The notes: generated by a model not told the origin, from the sequence alone. A DNA stretch of 64,000 nt from CAWKAO01 sp963847665 (GCA_963847665.1 CAWKAO010000003.1:1-64000); one strand, 5' to 3'. Positions 1 through 8,846 are shown, counted from the stretch's first letter. A program made the numbers and translations.

Positions 1-919
1 GTATTGGGCACTGGGAACTGGATTTGACTGAAAATAGATTAAAATGGTCAGACGAAGTTTATAATGTATTTGAATTAAATCCAGAGACGTTTAAAGAATC
101 TTATGAATCATTTCTTGATCTGGTTCATCCTGAGGACAGAGATTATGTAGATAATTGTTATATAAATTCTTTAAAAAATAAAAAACCCTTTAATATTGTC
201 CATAGACTATTGTTTGAAGGTAATAGGGTAAAGTATGTAAGAGAAAGATGTAAAACATATTATGATAAAGATGGGAAACCCTTAAATCTATTGGGACCGT
301 TCAAGATATTACTGAAAAGAAAAATAATGAATTATTATTGGTAGAGATTAATAAAAAGCTTCGGAAAAATCTATTTGACATAATAAATTCAATGTCATCA
401 ATAGTCGAAATAAATGATCCTTATACAGCAGGACACCAGTTGGCAGTTGCAGAAATTGCATTAGCTATTTCTAAAAATTTAAAGCTTAGGAAAAAGATGA
501 AAGAAGGTATAAGGTCCGCTGCTATTATGCATGATATTGGAAAATTGGTTATACCTTCTTCGATACTGAACAAGCCAGAAAAACTATCTAAACTTGAGTT
601 TTCACTTATAAAAACACATCCCCAGAAAGGTTGTGAAATTCTTAAAAATATTGATTTCCCTTGGCCTATTAATAATATAATACTGCAACATCATGAAAGA
701 GAAAATGGTTCAGGATATCCTAAAGGTCTAAAAAGCAAGGATATAATGCTTGAAGCTAAAATACTTGCAGTCGCGGATGTAGTGGAGGCAATGTCTTCAG
801 ATAGGCCCTATCGCCAAGCTTTAGGATTAGAAATAGCGCTGGAAGAGATAGAAAAGAACAAAGGTAAATTATACGATTCAGAAGTTGTCGAAGCTTGTCT
901 AAAGGTTTATAAGAAATAA
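1..919 (+). pseudogene. PAS - HD-GYP c-di-GMP phosphodiesterase, 5' partial and frameshifted
   Basis: The reading frame is already open at base 3 (IGHWELDLTENRLKWSDEV), so the gene starts upstream of the window. The first part, to about base 290, is a PAS fold with the usual VHPEDRDYV segment. The second part is an HD-GYP domain with HDIGK, HHERENGSGYP and the VADVVEAMSSDRPYR region, the expected metal and substrate motifs of c-di-GMP phosphodiesterases. The two parts lie in different frames. Shifting by one base near 288-297 restores the canonical PAS end GTVQDITEKK running straight into the HD-GYP linker, so one protein was split by a single-base deletion. It could be a real lesion or a sequencing error; several neighbours show the same thing. 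Confidence 0.8.
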
Positions 920-962
920 AATAATTAAATTAAATATGTTTAAAAGATATGGGGAGGAAAAG

Positions 963-1607
963 ATGGCTGGGTATACTATAGATTTTAAAGGATATTTCCA
1001 GGGGTTTAGCTACCGTATGATAAAGTTTAAATACTTTATAATGGTAGTTGCAGCACTACTTTTAGAAGTTATAGCTGTATCTGTTTTCTTACTTAATAGT
1101 GAAAATATTATCGAATTGGAGCTCTTTAATGCCAGCATATTATTTGGAGTCACTGAGTGTAGTGCTAGTAGTACTGGCTGTTGGAATACTGGTGCTTCTA
1201 AAAGTTGATAAGTCAAGAGATAGAAATAAGATAAAACTCCTTCTAGGTTTTAAAAAAGATTACCAGAAAATAAAAAATAATTACCTAAATGATATAAATA
1301 GATTTCTAAAGGCATTTAACACAGAAAATGATGATATAGAGGCAAAGATTAATTCTGCTATAGTACTTGAAGATCAGTACAATAGTTTTTTAAAAGAGTT
1401 CTCAAGTCTTAAAATACCAACATTTTTAACAAATATTTGTAGTTATGAATCTGAACATCTAAAGTATGAAAACAGATCTATAAAGGGTATTCTTTGCTTA
1501 CTGATGTAGACAAATTAAATAATTATAGCACCCAATCCAATTTAGCCCACAGAAATTTTATTGAAGGAATGGACAGGCTCGAAAGAAACCTAAAACTTGT
1601 AATATAG
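963..1607 (+). pseudogene. Two-TM coiled-coil protein with two frameshifts
   Basis: A good ribosome-binding site (GGGGAGG) precedes ATG 963. The N-terminal part carries one membrane segment (MVVAALLLEVIAVSVFLL). The frame then changes near 1130-1140 into a second membrane segment (LSVVLVVLAVGILVLL) followed by a charged helical cytoplasmic region, and changes again near 1490-1500 to finish as MDRLERNLKLVI. All three pieces read as one protein of about 210 residues. I do not recognise the family. Its position between the HD-GYP and receiver-like genes suggests a membrane signalling or chemoreceptor-like accessory, which is inference only. Confidence 0.5.
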
Positions 1608-1696
1608 ATTGAAGAGTTTTAGATAGAAGGTGAGTTAATTATCATTTCATAGAGTTCCTATTATAAATTGGCTATATATTTTTGAGAGGGTAAATT

Positions 1697-2085
1697 ATGC
1701 AAATTATTATAGCAGATAGAAATCCTAATTCCAGGCTGGTATTAAAGCTACTGATACAGAATAGCGATTGGAAAGGATTGATAATCGAAATCGCAAATGC
1801 AATAGAATTAATTAAGCATTTGATGGTATCTCAATCAAGTATTTTATTTTTAGATGAGCAGTTTATGGGAAATAATACTGGTTTACTCGTAGAGCAGATA
1901 AAAGAGATCAATTCAAAATTTAGTCTTATCTATACAGGTAATAAAAATGAAATAAGTGATCAAGCAACAGAATCATCAACTAATTATAGAGTCTTCTTAG
2001 AAGATGGTCTTTTCGAAAAAAAGATGAAGTAATTCAAAAAATAATTGATAATTACTGCAAATCAATGGGTAAAATCCCTGAGTAA
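1697..2085 (+). pseudogene. Response-regulator receiver-like protein, 3' frameshift
   Basis: The start is ATG 1697, preceded by GAGAGGG. The protein resembles a CheY-like receiver fold: an acidic residue in the first strand (IIIADRNPNS), a candidate phospho-acceptor Asp in LFLDEQFMG, and a beta-4-like LIYTGNK segment. Reading continues to TAA 2034 in the first frame. Shifting one base in the A-run near 2018-2026 extends it to DEVIQKIIDNYCKSMGKIPE, a typical amphipathic last receiver helix ending at 2085. The homopolymer position makes a sequencing or slippage error plausible. No output domain is attached. Confidence 0.55.
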
Positions 2086-2120
2086 ATAATAGGATGAATA
2101 ATTTTGGGAAGACTTAAGAA

Positions 2121-3668
2121 ATGAATTTAAACAATATAAATATCTTTATAATATTTTCATTTCTAGTTGCGATAATTTCACTATATTTTGGTGTATATTC
2201 GGTAATACTAAAACCTTTTAGAAAATCCTCTGTATCTTTTTTTATATATTCATTTTTATTATTTTTAACTTCCATAAGTAATTCATTATCCTATCTGGCA
2301 AGCAGTCAATCTGAAGCTATTATATGGTTTTATATTTTTACAATAGTTTCATTCTTTATACCGATTGCTCTTCTTCATTTGATAAGTCATTTTATAGGGT
2401 TTAAACCCAAAAAACTGAAGCAAGTATATAGATATATATGCTATATCTAGTCCCTTTGGGGATTAGCATAGCCCTAATCTTTAATAGAGAAATTGATATT
2501 GTAAACAGCTATTATGGAATTTCATTTAGTATTCCAATGATGAACTATATTGGTCCTTTCTACTTTACTGCCATAAGTTTGGTGACTATATTTATTCTAA
2601 GTTTAGAATCATATAGAAGAGGTAGGTTAAATAGATCAAAAATAAATGTAAATACTTTTATTACAGGTCTTGTTATTTATACTCTTAGTCAGGCTGGATA
2701 CCAGGTACTACTGAGCGCGGATCTTGTGCCTAAGATTCCTTTCTATGTGATTTCAACTGCACTGCTTTATATATTTATATTGATAAGTTTATTTATCATA
2801 AAGTCCAGTGTCAATAATATTTCACTTACCAGTGCATTTGAAAAAATCCAGGACTGTGTTCTTATTACTGATGATAATGGGTGAGGTTTTAGAGATGAAT
2901 GATTGTATGAAAAGAAAGCTCAATTTGTTTGATGAGAAAAAAAAGATTTCTCAAGGAAAAAGTATTGAAACACTAATTTACAAAATGCTTTCAAATAAAA
3001 GGAAAGCCGATGTTTTTTTTAAGTTCTTAAAAAGTAGTTCAATTGACACTTTCAAAAGTGATCATGCAATTAAAGAAAATGGAAAAAAATCAATCTATAA
3101 TATTACCATCTCACCAATTCTAGATAAAAGAAATAATATATTAGGTAGAGTTAGTATTTTTAGAGATATCACTCAACAGGTGTCCTACGAAAAAGAAATT
3201 GAATATAAATCATTTCATGATGAACTAACCGGTCTTTATAATAGACATTTTTTTGGAGAAGAGTTAAAAAGGCTTGATACTGAAAGAAAATTACCAATAA
3301 GTATTATTATGGGTGATGTTGATGGATTAAAATCGGTAAATGACAAATATGGCCATAATGTCGGTGATCAATTAATAAAGTCTGCAGCTAAGATTTTAAA
3401 AAGTTCTTGCAGGAGAAGTGACATTTTAGCAAGATGGGGAGGTGATGAATTTATAATTCTTCTTCCAAAAACTTCTGATGATATAGTTACAAAAACAATG
3501 GAGAGAATATATGAAGTTTTTAAAGGAAAGAGTTTAAATAATATTGGCCCTATAAGTATATCTCTTGGCTGTGCAACTAAATACAAGAGAGAACAAGATA
3601 TAGAAAAAGTGATAGAGGCTGCTGATAATAATATGTATAAGAATAAAAATAGCAAGAAGAATATTTAG
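2121..3668 (+). pseudogene. 7TM-type sensor - PAS - GGDEF diguanylate cyclase, two frameshifts
   Basis: Three overlapping reading frames make one protein of about 515 residues. The first and second (2121-2450, 2438-2884) give a string of hydrophobic helices like the 7TM sensor region found on kinases and cyclases. The third (to 3668) gives a PAS-like part ending FRDITQQ and a GGDEF domain. The active loop WGGDEFIILL is intact, and RRSD five residues upstream fits the RxxD inhibitory I-site. Frameshifts lie near 2438-2450 and in the GGG run near 2879-2882; correcting the latter gives DDNGEVLEMN. If the lesions are real, the gene cannot make a membrane-anchored cyclase. It would have opposed the HD-GYP enzyme encoded upstream. 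Confidence 0.75.
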
Positions 3669-3920
3669 TTTCACAAGTTAAAAAGTTAGTTTTACAAAAC
3701 GCCAAAGTTATTTTGATATATAACGAAACTTATGTGCTCACTAAATTTTCGAAATAATTACATTTTATCCTACAGAATAATTCTTGTGCTATATAATTCA
3801 CCTTTTACACAATATATGTATTATTTTTGTAAAAATTAATAATAAATATTATTCTTGAAAAGAACTCTCAATAATATAATCATGGATATTACTTTTAATA
3901 GAAAATAATATTGAAGTTAT

Positions 3921-3946
3921 TGGTTCGAATCCTCTCTGCCCAGCCA
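3921..3946 (+). repeat. tRNA 3'-end-like copy of the island repeat (leftmost copy)
   Basis: The 26 bases begin TGGTTCGAATCC and end TCTGCCCAGCCA. From the G before the T-loop, the spacing is exactly that of a tRNA 3' end: T-loop TTCGAAT, 5-base stem, 7-base acceptor strand, discriminator G and CCA. ATTGGTTCGAATCC (14 bases) is identical to the T-arm of the tRNA-Val at 22473. No tRNA 5' half lies upstream. It shares both ends with the 31-bp repeats that recur to 14.4 kb. The 250 bases between the cyclase gene and this repeat are AT-rich and show nothing else. Confidence 0.6.
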
Positions 3947-3958
3947 TAGAATTTTCAT

Positions 3959-4976
3959 TTACCATTTATACCTTATCAACTCTCGGTAACTTTTATCTAA
4001 TTTATTAGTTATTTTAAGGGTATTTTTTGGACAAGCATTAATACAATTCATGCAAAAAATACACTCACTTGAAGTCACTCTCATCCCCTTTTTTATGTAC
4101 TCATGAACATTTATATCCATAGGACATGAACGTGAACAAGCTTTACATTGTGTACATGTATCAGGGCTCACCTTCAATTTTCAATATAGATAATTTACTT
4201 CCAATTTTTAAAAATACAGTAATTGGGCATAGATACTTACAAAAAGCACGATTATCCTTTAGAATAACTGCTAATATAATTCCCATTAAGAAATAGAAGA
4301 TATTTCCAATAATAAACCACCAAAATTCAGGGATTATAAATATATTATTATATTTATCGATGTTTTCGGGGAGTGCTGTTCCAGTTAAACTGACGGCTCC
4401 AGATATGGAGCTAAGGGTATATTTAAAAAGAAAGAAAAGAATAATTATTGATAAGGAACTTATAATAAAATGGATATACCTTAAGATTCCTATTTTTTTT
4501 ATTCTACCCGGGCTTTTCTCCCAGGGAAGATAATCTAAAATTGCCGCTGTCCAACAAGCCCATCCGCACCATCCCCGATTAAATAGAAACGGTCCAATGA
4601 TCTTAGCAATAAGGTAATGAAGCATTGCAGCTGTATATATTCCAGAAAATAGGTAAAACCAGAATGCCTCAAACTGCATATTTTCTGGCTGAATATACCC
4701 AAAGAATATATAAATCAGTCCAAAGCCAAGACCAAAAAACATATATCCACCAATGAGTGCTTGACTTAATTTTCTCGCTCTATGCCTCTTTTTCTTAGAT
4801 AGGACAGGCCACAACCCTAATCCGAGAGCAAGTGCAGTACCTATAATTATGAAATTTACAAGATAGAAAATAGAATCCATAGTGAGCCATAAGGTAATAG
4901 CTATTATGTAAAAAACAACTATCATAATAATAAAAGATAAAAAATCTTTAACTGACAGTTCTCTTTCCATGTTCAA
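3959..4976 (-). pseudogene. NapH-like membrane polyferredoxin, frameshifted before its 2x[4Fe-4S] tail
   Basis: The 4161-4976 part encodes about five membrane helices with the cysteine motifs GWCGWACWT and FCKYLCPIT typical of NapH/RdxA/MauN-type membrane ferredoxins. The remainder, in another frame, carries two [4Fe-4S] motifs (CTQCKACSRSCP and CIFCMNCINACP). Removing one base near 4170 joins SILKI to KVSPDTC without interruption, so one protein was probably split; a 17-base overlap of two genes is the alternative. Such proteins pass electrons across or along the membrane, but no partner reductase is visible nearby. It sits alone between repeat copies, pointing left. Confidence 0.65.
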
Positions 4977-5027
4977 AGCACGGCCTCCTATCAGCCACTT
5001 TTAAGACAATTGTGTCGGAAATATCTT
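4970..5027 (+). repeat. Degenerate island repeat plus 33-bp shared downstream segment
   Basis: The segment GTTCAAAGCACGGCC, ending CAGCCA at 4997, looks like a diverged copy of the island repeat. The bases after it (TTTAAGACAATTGTGTC, then ATATCTTA) recur almost unchanged after another copy at 12883-12914, showing that repeat-associated flanking sequence has been duplicated. The copy lies just upstream of the divergent polyferredoxin start. Confidence 0.4.
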
Positions 5028-5051
5028 AATTAAAGATCAAAATTATGTTCG

Positions 5052-5726
5052 TCAAGTTATGCCTAATATATTTGCAAGACTTATTGACGAGGGAATACCG
5101 AATGCTATTATCCCGCTTATACTATGAGCTACTACTACCCATTTTATGGATTTGTTCCTGTAGGCAACCATCCCGTAAATAAGCCCAAGTGGTAAAGTCA
5201 TTAGTGCAAAGGGTAGAGTCTCAATAATTTTTACTTCCAAATCATATAATTGGAAAGGGATATGGTATAGAGTAAAAAAAATAACAGGATATATTATTGA
5301 AAAAAATATTTTATTTTCAAATATTTTAATAAAGGTTCCCCTCCATAAAATTTCTTCACAGGCAGAATTTACTATGGCAAATGGAATCCCTAATAAGAAT
5401 ACGAAGACTGAATAAGTTCTTATATTTGGTACAAGATAAATAGCCATTGCACCAATGACAGTTAAAGATAGCAGTACAATAAATATAATGTTTTTCTTTT
5501 TAAAAAGAGATTCCCTCTCCCTAAACAGACCAATGAAGTCTTTTCTTCCCAGAAGAAGTAAAGGAAACAATAGACACCAGATTATCTGGGAAAATAAGAA
5601 ACCTAATATAATAGCCCAATCTTGTCCGAATCTTATTGAAGTTAACCTAAAGACAAAACCTGTACTGACTATTTGAAATAATGGCATTACTAAAAGAATT
5701 ATTTTCTTTTTTATGCTATATGCCAT
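5052..5726 (-). CDS. CPBP-family intramembrane metalloprotease
   Basis: This 224-residue protein has about seven membrane helices. The family motifs are present: EEILWRGTF (glutamate pair and Arg), a downstream YHIPFQLYD histidine, and a final HSISG helix. CPBP (Abi/CAAX-like) proteases process prenylated or membrane peptides; in bacteria they often serve bacteriocin self-immunity or maturation, and the substrate here is unknown. The start is the only good ATG, without an obvious ribosome-binding site. It is a stand-alone gene inside the repeat-delimited island, followed by the IS481 insertion on its upstream side. Confidence 0.8.
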   Translation of the reverse strand: MAYSIKKKIILLVMPLFQIVSTGFVFRLTSIRFGQDWAIILGFLFSQIIWCLLFPLLLLGRKDFIGLFRERESLFKKKNIIFIVLLSLTVIGAMAIYLVPNIRTYSVFVFLLGIPFAIVNSACEEILWRGTFIKIFENKIFFSIIYPVIFFTLYHIPFQLYDLEVKIIETLPFALMTLPLGLIYGMVAYRNKSIKWVVVAHSISGIIAFGIPSSISLANILGIT

Positions 5727-5768
5727 TATTTATTTATTTTGGATTGAATATTATGATATTTAATTATA

Positions 5769-6978
5769 TGCACTATCTAAGAGTTGTGTTTACAACTACT
5801 TAAGATAAATGCTCTTTGAAAAACAAATAAAAGTATAGCAATCTATAGTAGATATAACACTACCTCCAAGTTAAAATATTTGATTAAGCAAAAACAAATA
5901 TTAAAGGAGGTAGCGATGACGCAAGAAGAAATTATCATGCGCCACAGGCTAAATTTACTACTAACGGCAAAATCTATCAAGAACATATCAAATGCCTGCC
6001 GGCAATACGGGATGTCACGCACAGTCTATTACAAGTACAAAAACAGATATCTGGCCTATGGCATATATGGTCTAAAGGATAAGGAAAGAAAAATCCTGTT
6101 ATGCCAAATACCACAAAAGCTAAAGTTGTAGACAAGAGTACTTGATGTTGCAAAAAGATATCCAACATATGGACCAGCAAGGCTTGCAAATGAGATTGGA
6201 AACATTGTATGTTCTGCCACTGTTTACAATATCCTAAAGCGACATGGACTAGCTAAAAAGCTTGACAGGCTGCTATCCCTTGAAGATATACCATCAGATA
6301 TCAAGATAAGCCCAATACTTGCAAGAAGACTAGAGGGCCAAAAGCCTGCATCAATATTTAGTCCAAGACCTGGATATATGCTATCAGTTGATACCTTCTA
6401 TGTATGTACGCTAAAAGGTGTGGGAAGGATCTACCAGTTTGCAGCCATTGACACAAACTCATCCTTTGGGGCCGCATATCTTTATGCTGATAAATCAGCG
6501 ACTTCTGCTGTTGACTTTATGGCAAAAACTGTAGCTATCTTTAAAGCACTTGCAATAGTTATCTACTCGGTACTTTCTGATAATGGAAAGGAATATACAA
6601 GCCACTGGGGAGGCAAGCATATCTTTGAAGAGTATCTTGCTAGCCAGGCCATAAGGCACAGATATACCAAGGTAAGGTCTCCCTGGACAAACGGATATGC
6701 AGAACGCTTTAACAGGACACTTCTTGAAGAGTTTTACCAGCCGGCACTTATGAGAAAGACCTATAAGTCTATTGCGGAGCTGCAAGCTGATCTTGATAAG
6801 TATCTATACTTTTACAATTTTCAAAGAACACATCAAGGTTATAGACTAAAAGGTTCTAAACCTTGTTTTAAACTACATTCTGTCAGTGACTTAAAAGCTC
6901 TGACAGGTTAATATATATTTTAAATATTTTGCTTGGAGGTTATAGTGTTAACTGTAAACACCAAGCTTAGATAGTACA
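5769..6978 (+). mobile_element. IS481-family insertion sequence with 7-bp target duplication
   Basis: A 1210-bp element has terminal inverted repeats. The left end reads TGCACTATCTAAG then GTGTTTACA; the complement of the right end reads TGTACTATCTAAG then GTGTTTACA, with 22 of the first 26 positions matching. Directly outside lie perfect 7-bp copies of AATTATA (5762-5768 and 6979-6985), which is a target-site duplication. The single transposase gene is of the IS481 type. Intact ends and duplication argue for a fairly recent insertion, although the transposase frame is broken. Confidence 0.88.
5916..6911 (+). pseudogene. IS481-type DDE transposase with two frameshifts
   Basis: The true start is ATG 5916 after the strong site AAAGGAGGT. 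The N-terminal helix-turn-helix (SNACRQYGMSRTVYYKYKNR) is followed by GLKDKERK. A first frameshift in the A-run near 6093 leads to NPVMPNTTKAKVVD, and a second near 6134 to RVLDVAKRYPTYGPARLANE. The catalytic core then reads through to the end: LSVDTF (first Asp), LSDNGKEYTS (second Asp) and NGYAERFNRTL (Glu). Corrected length is about 331 residues, normal for the family. As read, the transposase is inactive unless the shifts are errors. Confidence 0.85.
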
Positions 6979-7040
6979 AATTATAAGAATTAATTAGAAA
7001 AAAATATATTAATAATTAGATTTAATTTCTTTTAACACAA

Positions 7041-7108
7041 TTCAGGAAAAAAATATCCTCATTTAAGCCCAATAAAGTGGTTCTAACTTTGTCCACTGTC
7101 CCCAGCCA
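7041..7108 (+). repeat. Island repeat, long subtype B copy 1
   Basis: The final 31 bases (7078-7108) begin TGGTTCTAAC and end CCCAGCCA. The preceding 37 bases (TTCAGG, an A-run, CCTCATTT) also match the copy at 13651-13719, so this subtype is conserved over about 68 bp. It marks the left side of the micro-gene cassette at 7190. The interval 6986-7040 holds nothing recognisable. Confidence 0.7.
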
Positions 7109-7189
7109 GGCTTGTTAGAATTTGTCTTATGAAATAATTTTCGATAGTATGATTTTTACAAATTGATATAATATTAGGAGATTTAATTT

Positions 7190-7285
7190 ATGCCTGTATC
7201 TAAAATTTTTGCAATTTTTTTACCAATTCTTGCAATAGTAATAACAACAATTATTATTCTTATAAGTAATAAAAAGAAAAAATGA
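7190..7285 (+). CDS. 31-residue single-TM microprotein
   Basis: ATG 7190 follows AGGAG with 9-base spacing. The peptide is MPVSKIFAIFLP, then a run of hydrophobic ILV residues, ending in SNKKKK: one membrane helix with a positive C-terminus. A TGATATAAT box lies just upstream (7164-7172). It is the only candidate gene between two repeat copies. Small single-span peptides of this kind can be toxins or membrane-complex subunits, but the sequence does not tell which. The alternative is that the cassette is empty. Confidence 0.45.
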   Translation: MPVSKIFAIFLPILAIVITTIIILISNKKKK

Positions 7286-7347
7286 AATAGAGTATTTATT
7301 ATTTAAGTAAAAGTAAGTTCTTTATATTAGTTAATACTTCCAAAAAA

Positions 7348-7378
7348 TGGTTCGAAATTTCGCTACCCTGCCCAGCCA
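7348..7378 (+). repeat. Island repeat, subtype alpha, copy 1
   Basis: The 31 bases start TGGTTCGAAATTTCG, containing the palindrome CGAAATTTCG, and finish CTACCCTGCCCAGCCA. The upstream sequence TTAATACTTCCAAAAAA is also shared with other copies; the downstream sequence is not. Confidence 0.85.
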
Positions 7379-7470
7379 AATGACTTTCCTGTTTCATCGA
7401 ATATTTTTAAATTATTAATTATTTTAATATTTTAAGTTATAGTTACTAAAAAAGTATTTAAGGAGATAGC

Positions 7471-8163
7471 ATGAAGTATAAATTATTTTTTTGTTTATTT
7501 TCTATAGCATTGATTTTTTCTTTAATTTCTTGTTCTGCTCCACAAGTATCTACAACAACAGCTACTACAATAACAGTAGTTGAGACTACTGCTGCAGAAA
7601 CTACAGCACCGGTAACTACTGTTGTAGAAACTACTACTAAAGAAACAGTAAAAGAGGTGATGGAAACTAGTCTTGGTGTAGTTCCAGAGGAAACAGGCCG
7701 AATAGGTATTGATGAGGATTGGGTCGTTAACCCAGACATTTATATAGGTGACTCTTCTTCTGATGGATACGTTAATAGTTATATAAGTTTTGATATTACA
7801 GACTTGAAGGGAGTAGAAGTAGTATCTGCAACCCTTACCATGAAATTGGCTGAAGAATTTGGAGACAGGTCATATCTGGGCAATTTAGAAATAGGCACCC
7901 TGGATTATAAAACCGGACATCTTAGTGCATCAAGTGGAGATATTTCAGCTAAAATGTTAGTAGCTCTTCCAAATTCAACTACTGATATAAACTATAGCAG
8001 TAAGGATTCAAAAGATGAGCTTCAAAAAAACATAGATGCAACAAGTGACAGATTTCAATTAAAGATCTACTGGTCAAACCCTTCTACTAATAAGAATAAA
8101 ATCCCTGATGGACTATTATATCTAAAGAGTGATATTAATCTGGTAGTCCAGTACATGAGATAA
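7471..8163 (+). CDS. Lipoprotein with Thr-rich linker
   Basis: ATG 7471 follows AAGGAG. The N-terminus is a lipoprotein signal (a hydrophobic stretch ending IFSLISCSAP, with Cys21 as the lipobox residue). Residues about 26-60 are a Thr/Val/Glu-rich linker of the ETTAAETT kind, a likely extended, possibly glycosylated stalk. The rest, about 150 residues, is a beta-rich globular domain with segments such as YISFDITDLKGVEVVSATL that resemble beta-sandwich modules. No catalytic motif is recognised. It should be anchored on the outer face of the membrane. It is the only gene between two repeat copies, with its own upstream region. Confidence 0.75.
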   Translation: MKYKLFFCLFSIALIFSLISCSAPQVSTTTATTITVVETTAAETTAPVTTVVETTTKETVKEVMETSLGVVPEETGRIGIDEDWVVNPDIYIGDSSSDGYVNSYISFDITDLKGVEVVSATLTMKLAEEFGDRSYLGNLEIGTLDYKTGHLSASSGDISAKMLVALPNSTTDINYSSKDSKDELQKNIDATSDRFQLKIYWSNPSTNKNKIPDGLLYLKSDINLVVQYMR

Positions 8164-8238
8164 AAGTGGTTAATTCAGAAGCTTAAATATTAGAATAAAT
8201 TTAACAAGTTGTTTAAATATATCAGTTCTTTTAAAAAA

Positions 8239-8269
8239 AGGTTCGAAATTTCGTAACTCGGGGCAGCCA
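8239..8269 (+). repeat. Island repeat, subtype beta, copy 1
   Basis: The bases AGGTTCGAAATTTCG followed by TAACTCGGGGCAGCCA are identical to the copies at 9418 and 13752 except for the first base. It is preceded by TTAAAAAA. Confidence 0.85.
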
Positions 8270-8348
8270 AACCAATAATCCAGACTTTAAAATATTTTTA
8301 CAAATTATTTTATTTTACATTTAAAGTAATATAATTATTATTATAAAT

Positions 8349-8412
8349 TTAGTAGCTATAAAGCTTTCTGATTTCAGTGGACGCTTTAAGTAAGAAAGCC
8401 AAGCTAATTGCG
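8349..8412 (+). promoter_or_regulatory. Candidate structured leader upstream of the DUF4190 gene
   Basis: Nested complementary segments fold the RNA: TAGCT pairs with AGCTA as an outer stem, and GCTTTCT pairs with AGAAAGC as an inner 7-bp stem. An intrinsic terminator follows at once and the coding region starts about 50 bases later, the layout of an attenuator. GGACGC and AAAGCC recall parts of c-di-GMP-I riboswitches, but other hallmarks are missing. Confidence 0.3.
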
Positions 8413-8413
8413 T

Positions 8414-8443
8414 AACCGACTAAATAATTAGTCGGTTTTTTTT
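8414..8443 (+). terminator. Intrinsic terminator / attenuator before 8490
   Basis: The 10-bp inverted repeat AACCGACTAA / TTAGTCGGTT has a 4-base loop and is followed directly by a T-run. It lies upstream of the gene it would control, so it either insulates the cassette or acts as an attenuator for the leader above. Confidence 0.8.
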
Positions 8444-8489
8444 ATTATAAAAACCATTAATTATAATTTGAAGGGAGAAAAACAAGATT

Positions 8490-8846
8490 ATGGATGATGA
8501 AATAAAACCTAGAAAATACAGAAGATTATCAGTTGCTGCATTAGTTATGGGGATAATCAGTTTAGGTTCAATTGTGCTTTATAACTTCCTCTGGATGCCG
8601 ATTTCTATTTTTTTAAGGAAATTTATGGAGACTAGTAATATCCCTGCTATTATACTTCCCTTTATTGCTGCTGCTCTTTGTTTATCAATAGCTGCTGTTG
8701 TCTGTGGCAGCATTGACTTAAATAGAATTAAAAGGGGTCTTAAAAATAAAGGTAGAGACTTTGACATAGCAGGAATAGTCATGGGTGGAGTTGTAGTTTT
8801 ATTTGCCTTGATTTTTATGCTTGGAGAAGTAATTGCACCTCACTAA
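8490..8846 (+). CDS. DUF4190-like small membrane protein
   Basis: This 118-residue protein begins with a polar RKYRRLS segment and a membrane helix (VAALVMGIISLGSIVLY). A loop, a second helix (IILPFIAAALCLSIAAVVCGSI), a Gly/Lys-rich turn and a third helix (GIVMGGVVVLFALIFMLG) follow. The pattern of helix, CG, basic KGRDFDIAGIVMG, helix is that of DUF4190, whose function is unknown. The site GAAGGGAGAAAAAC precedes the start. It is one gene between repeat copies, behind a leader and terminator. Confidence 0.7.
   Translation: MDDEIKPRKYRRLSVAALVMGIISLGSIVLYNFLWMPISIFLRKFMETSNIPAIILPFIAAALCLSIAAVVCGSIDLNRIKRGLKNKGRDFDIAGIVMGGVVVLFALIFMLGEVIAPH

Noticed and set aside
3905..3946. A complete tRNA gene at the left repeat
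   Set aside because: Only the 3' half geometry is present; no acceptor, D-arm or anticodon arm lies upstream, and the T-stem does not pair.
7471..7740. A Val/Thr-rich minus-strand protein opposite the lipoprotein linker
   Set aside because: It is the antisense of the ETT repeats and has no ribosome-binding site or family resemblance.
8349..8443. A firm c-di-GMP-I riboswitch call
   Set aside because: Only GGACGC and AAAGCC fragments resemble it; the CACAGGGCAAACC core and the tetraloop receptor pattern are missing.
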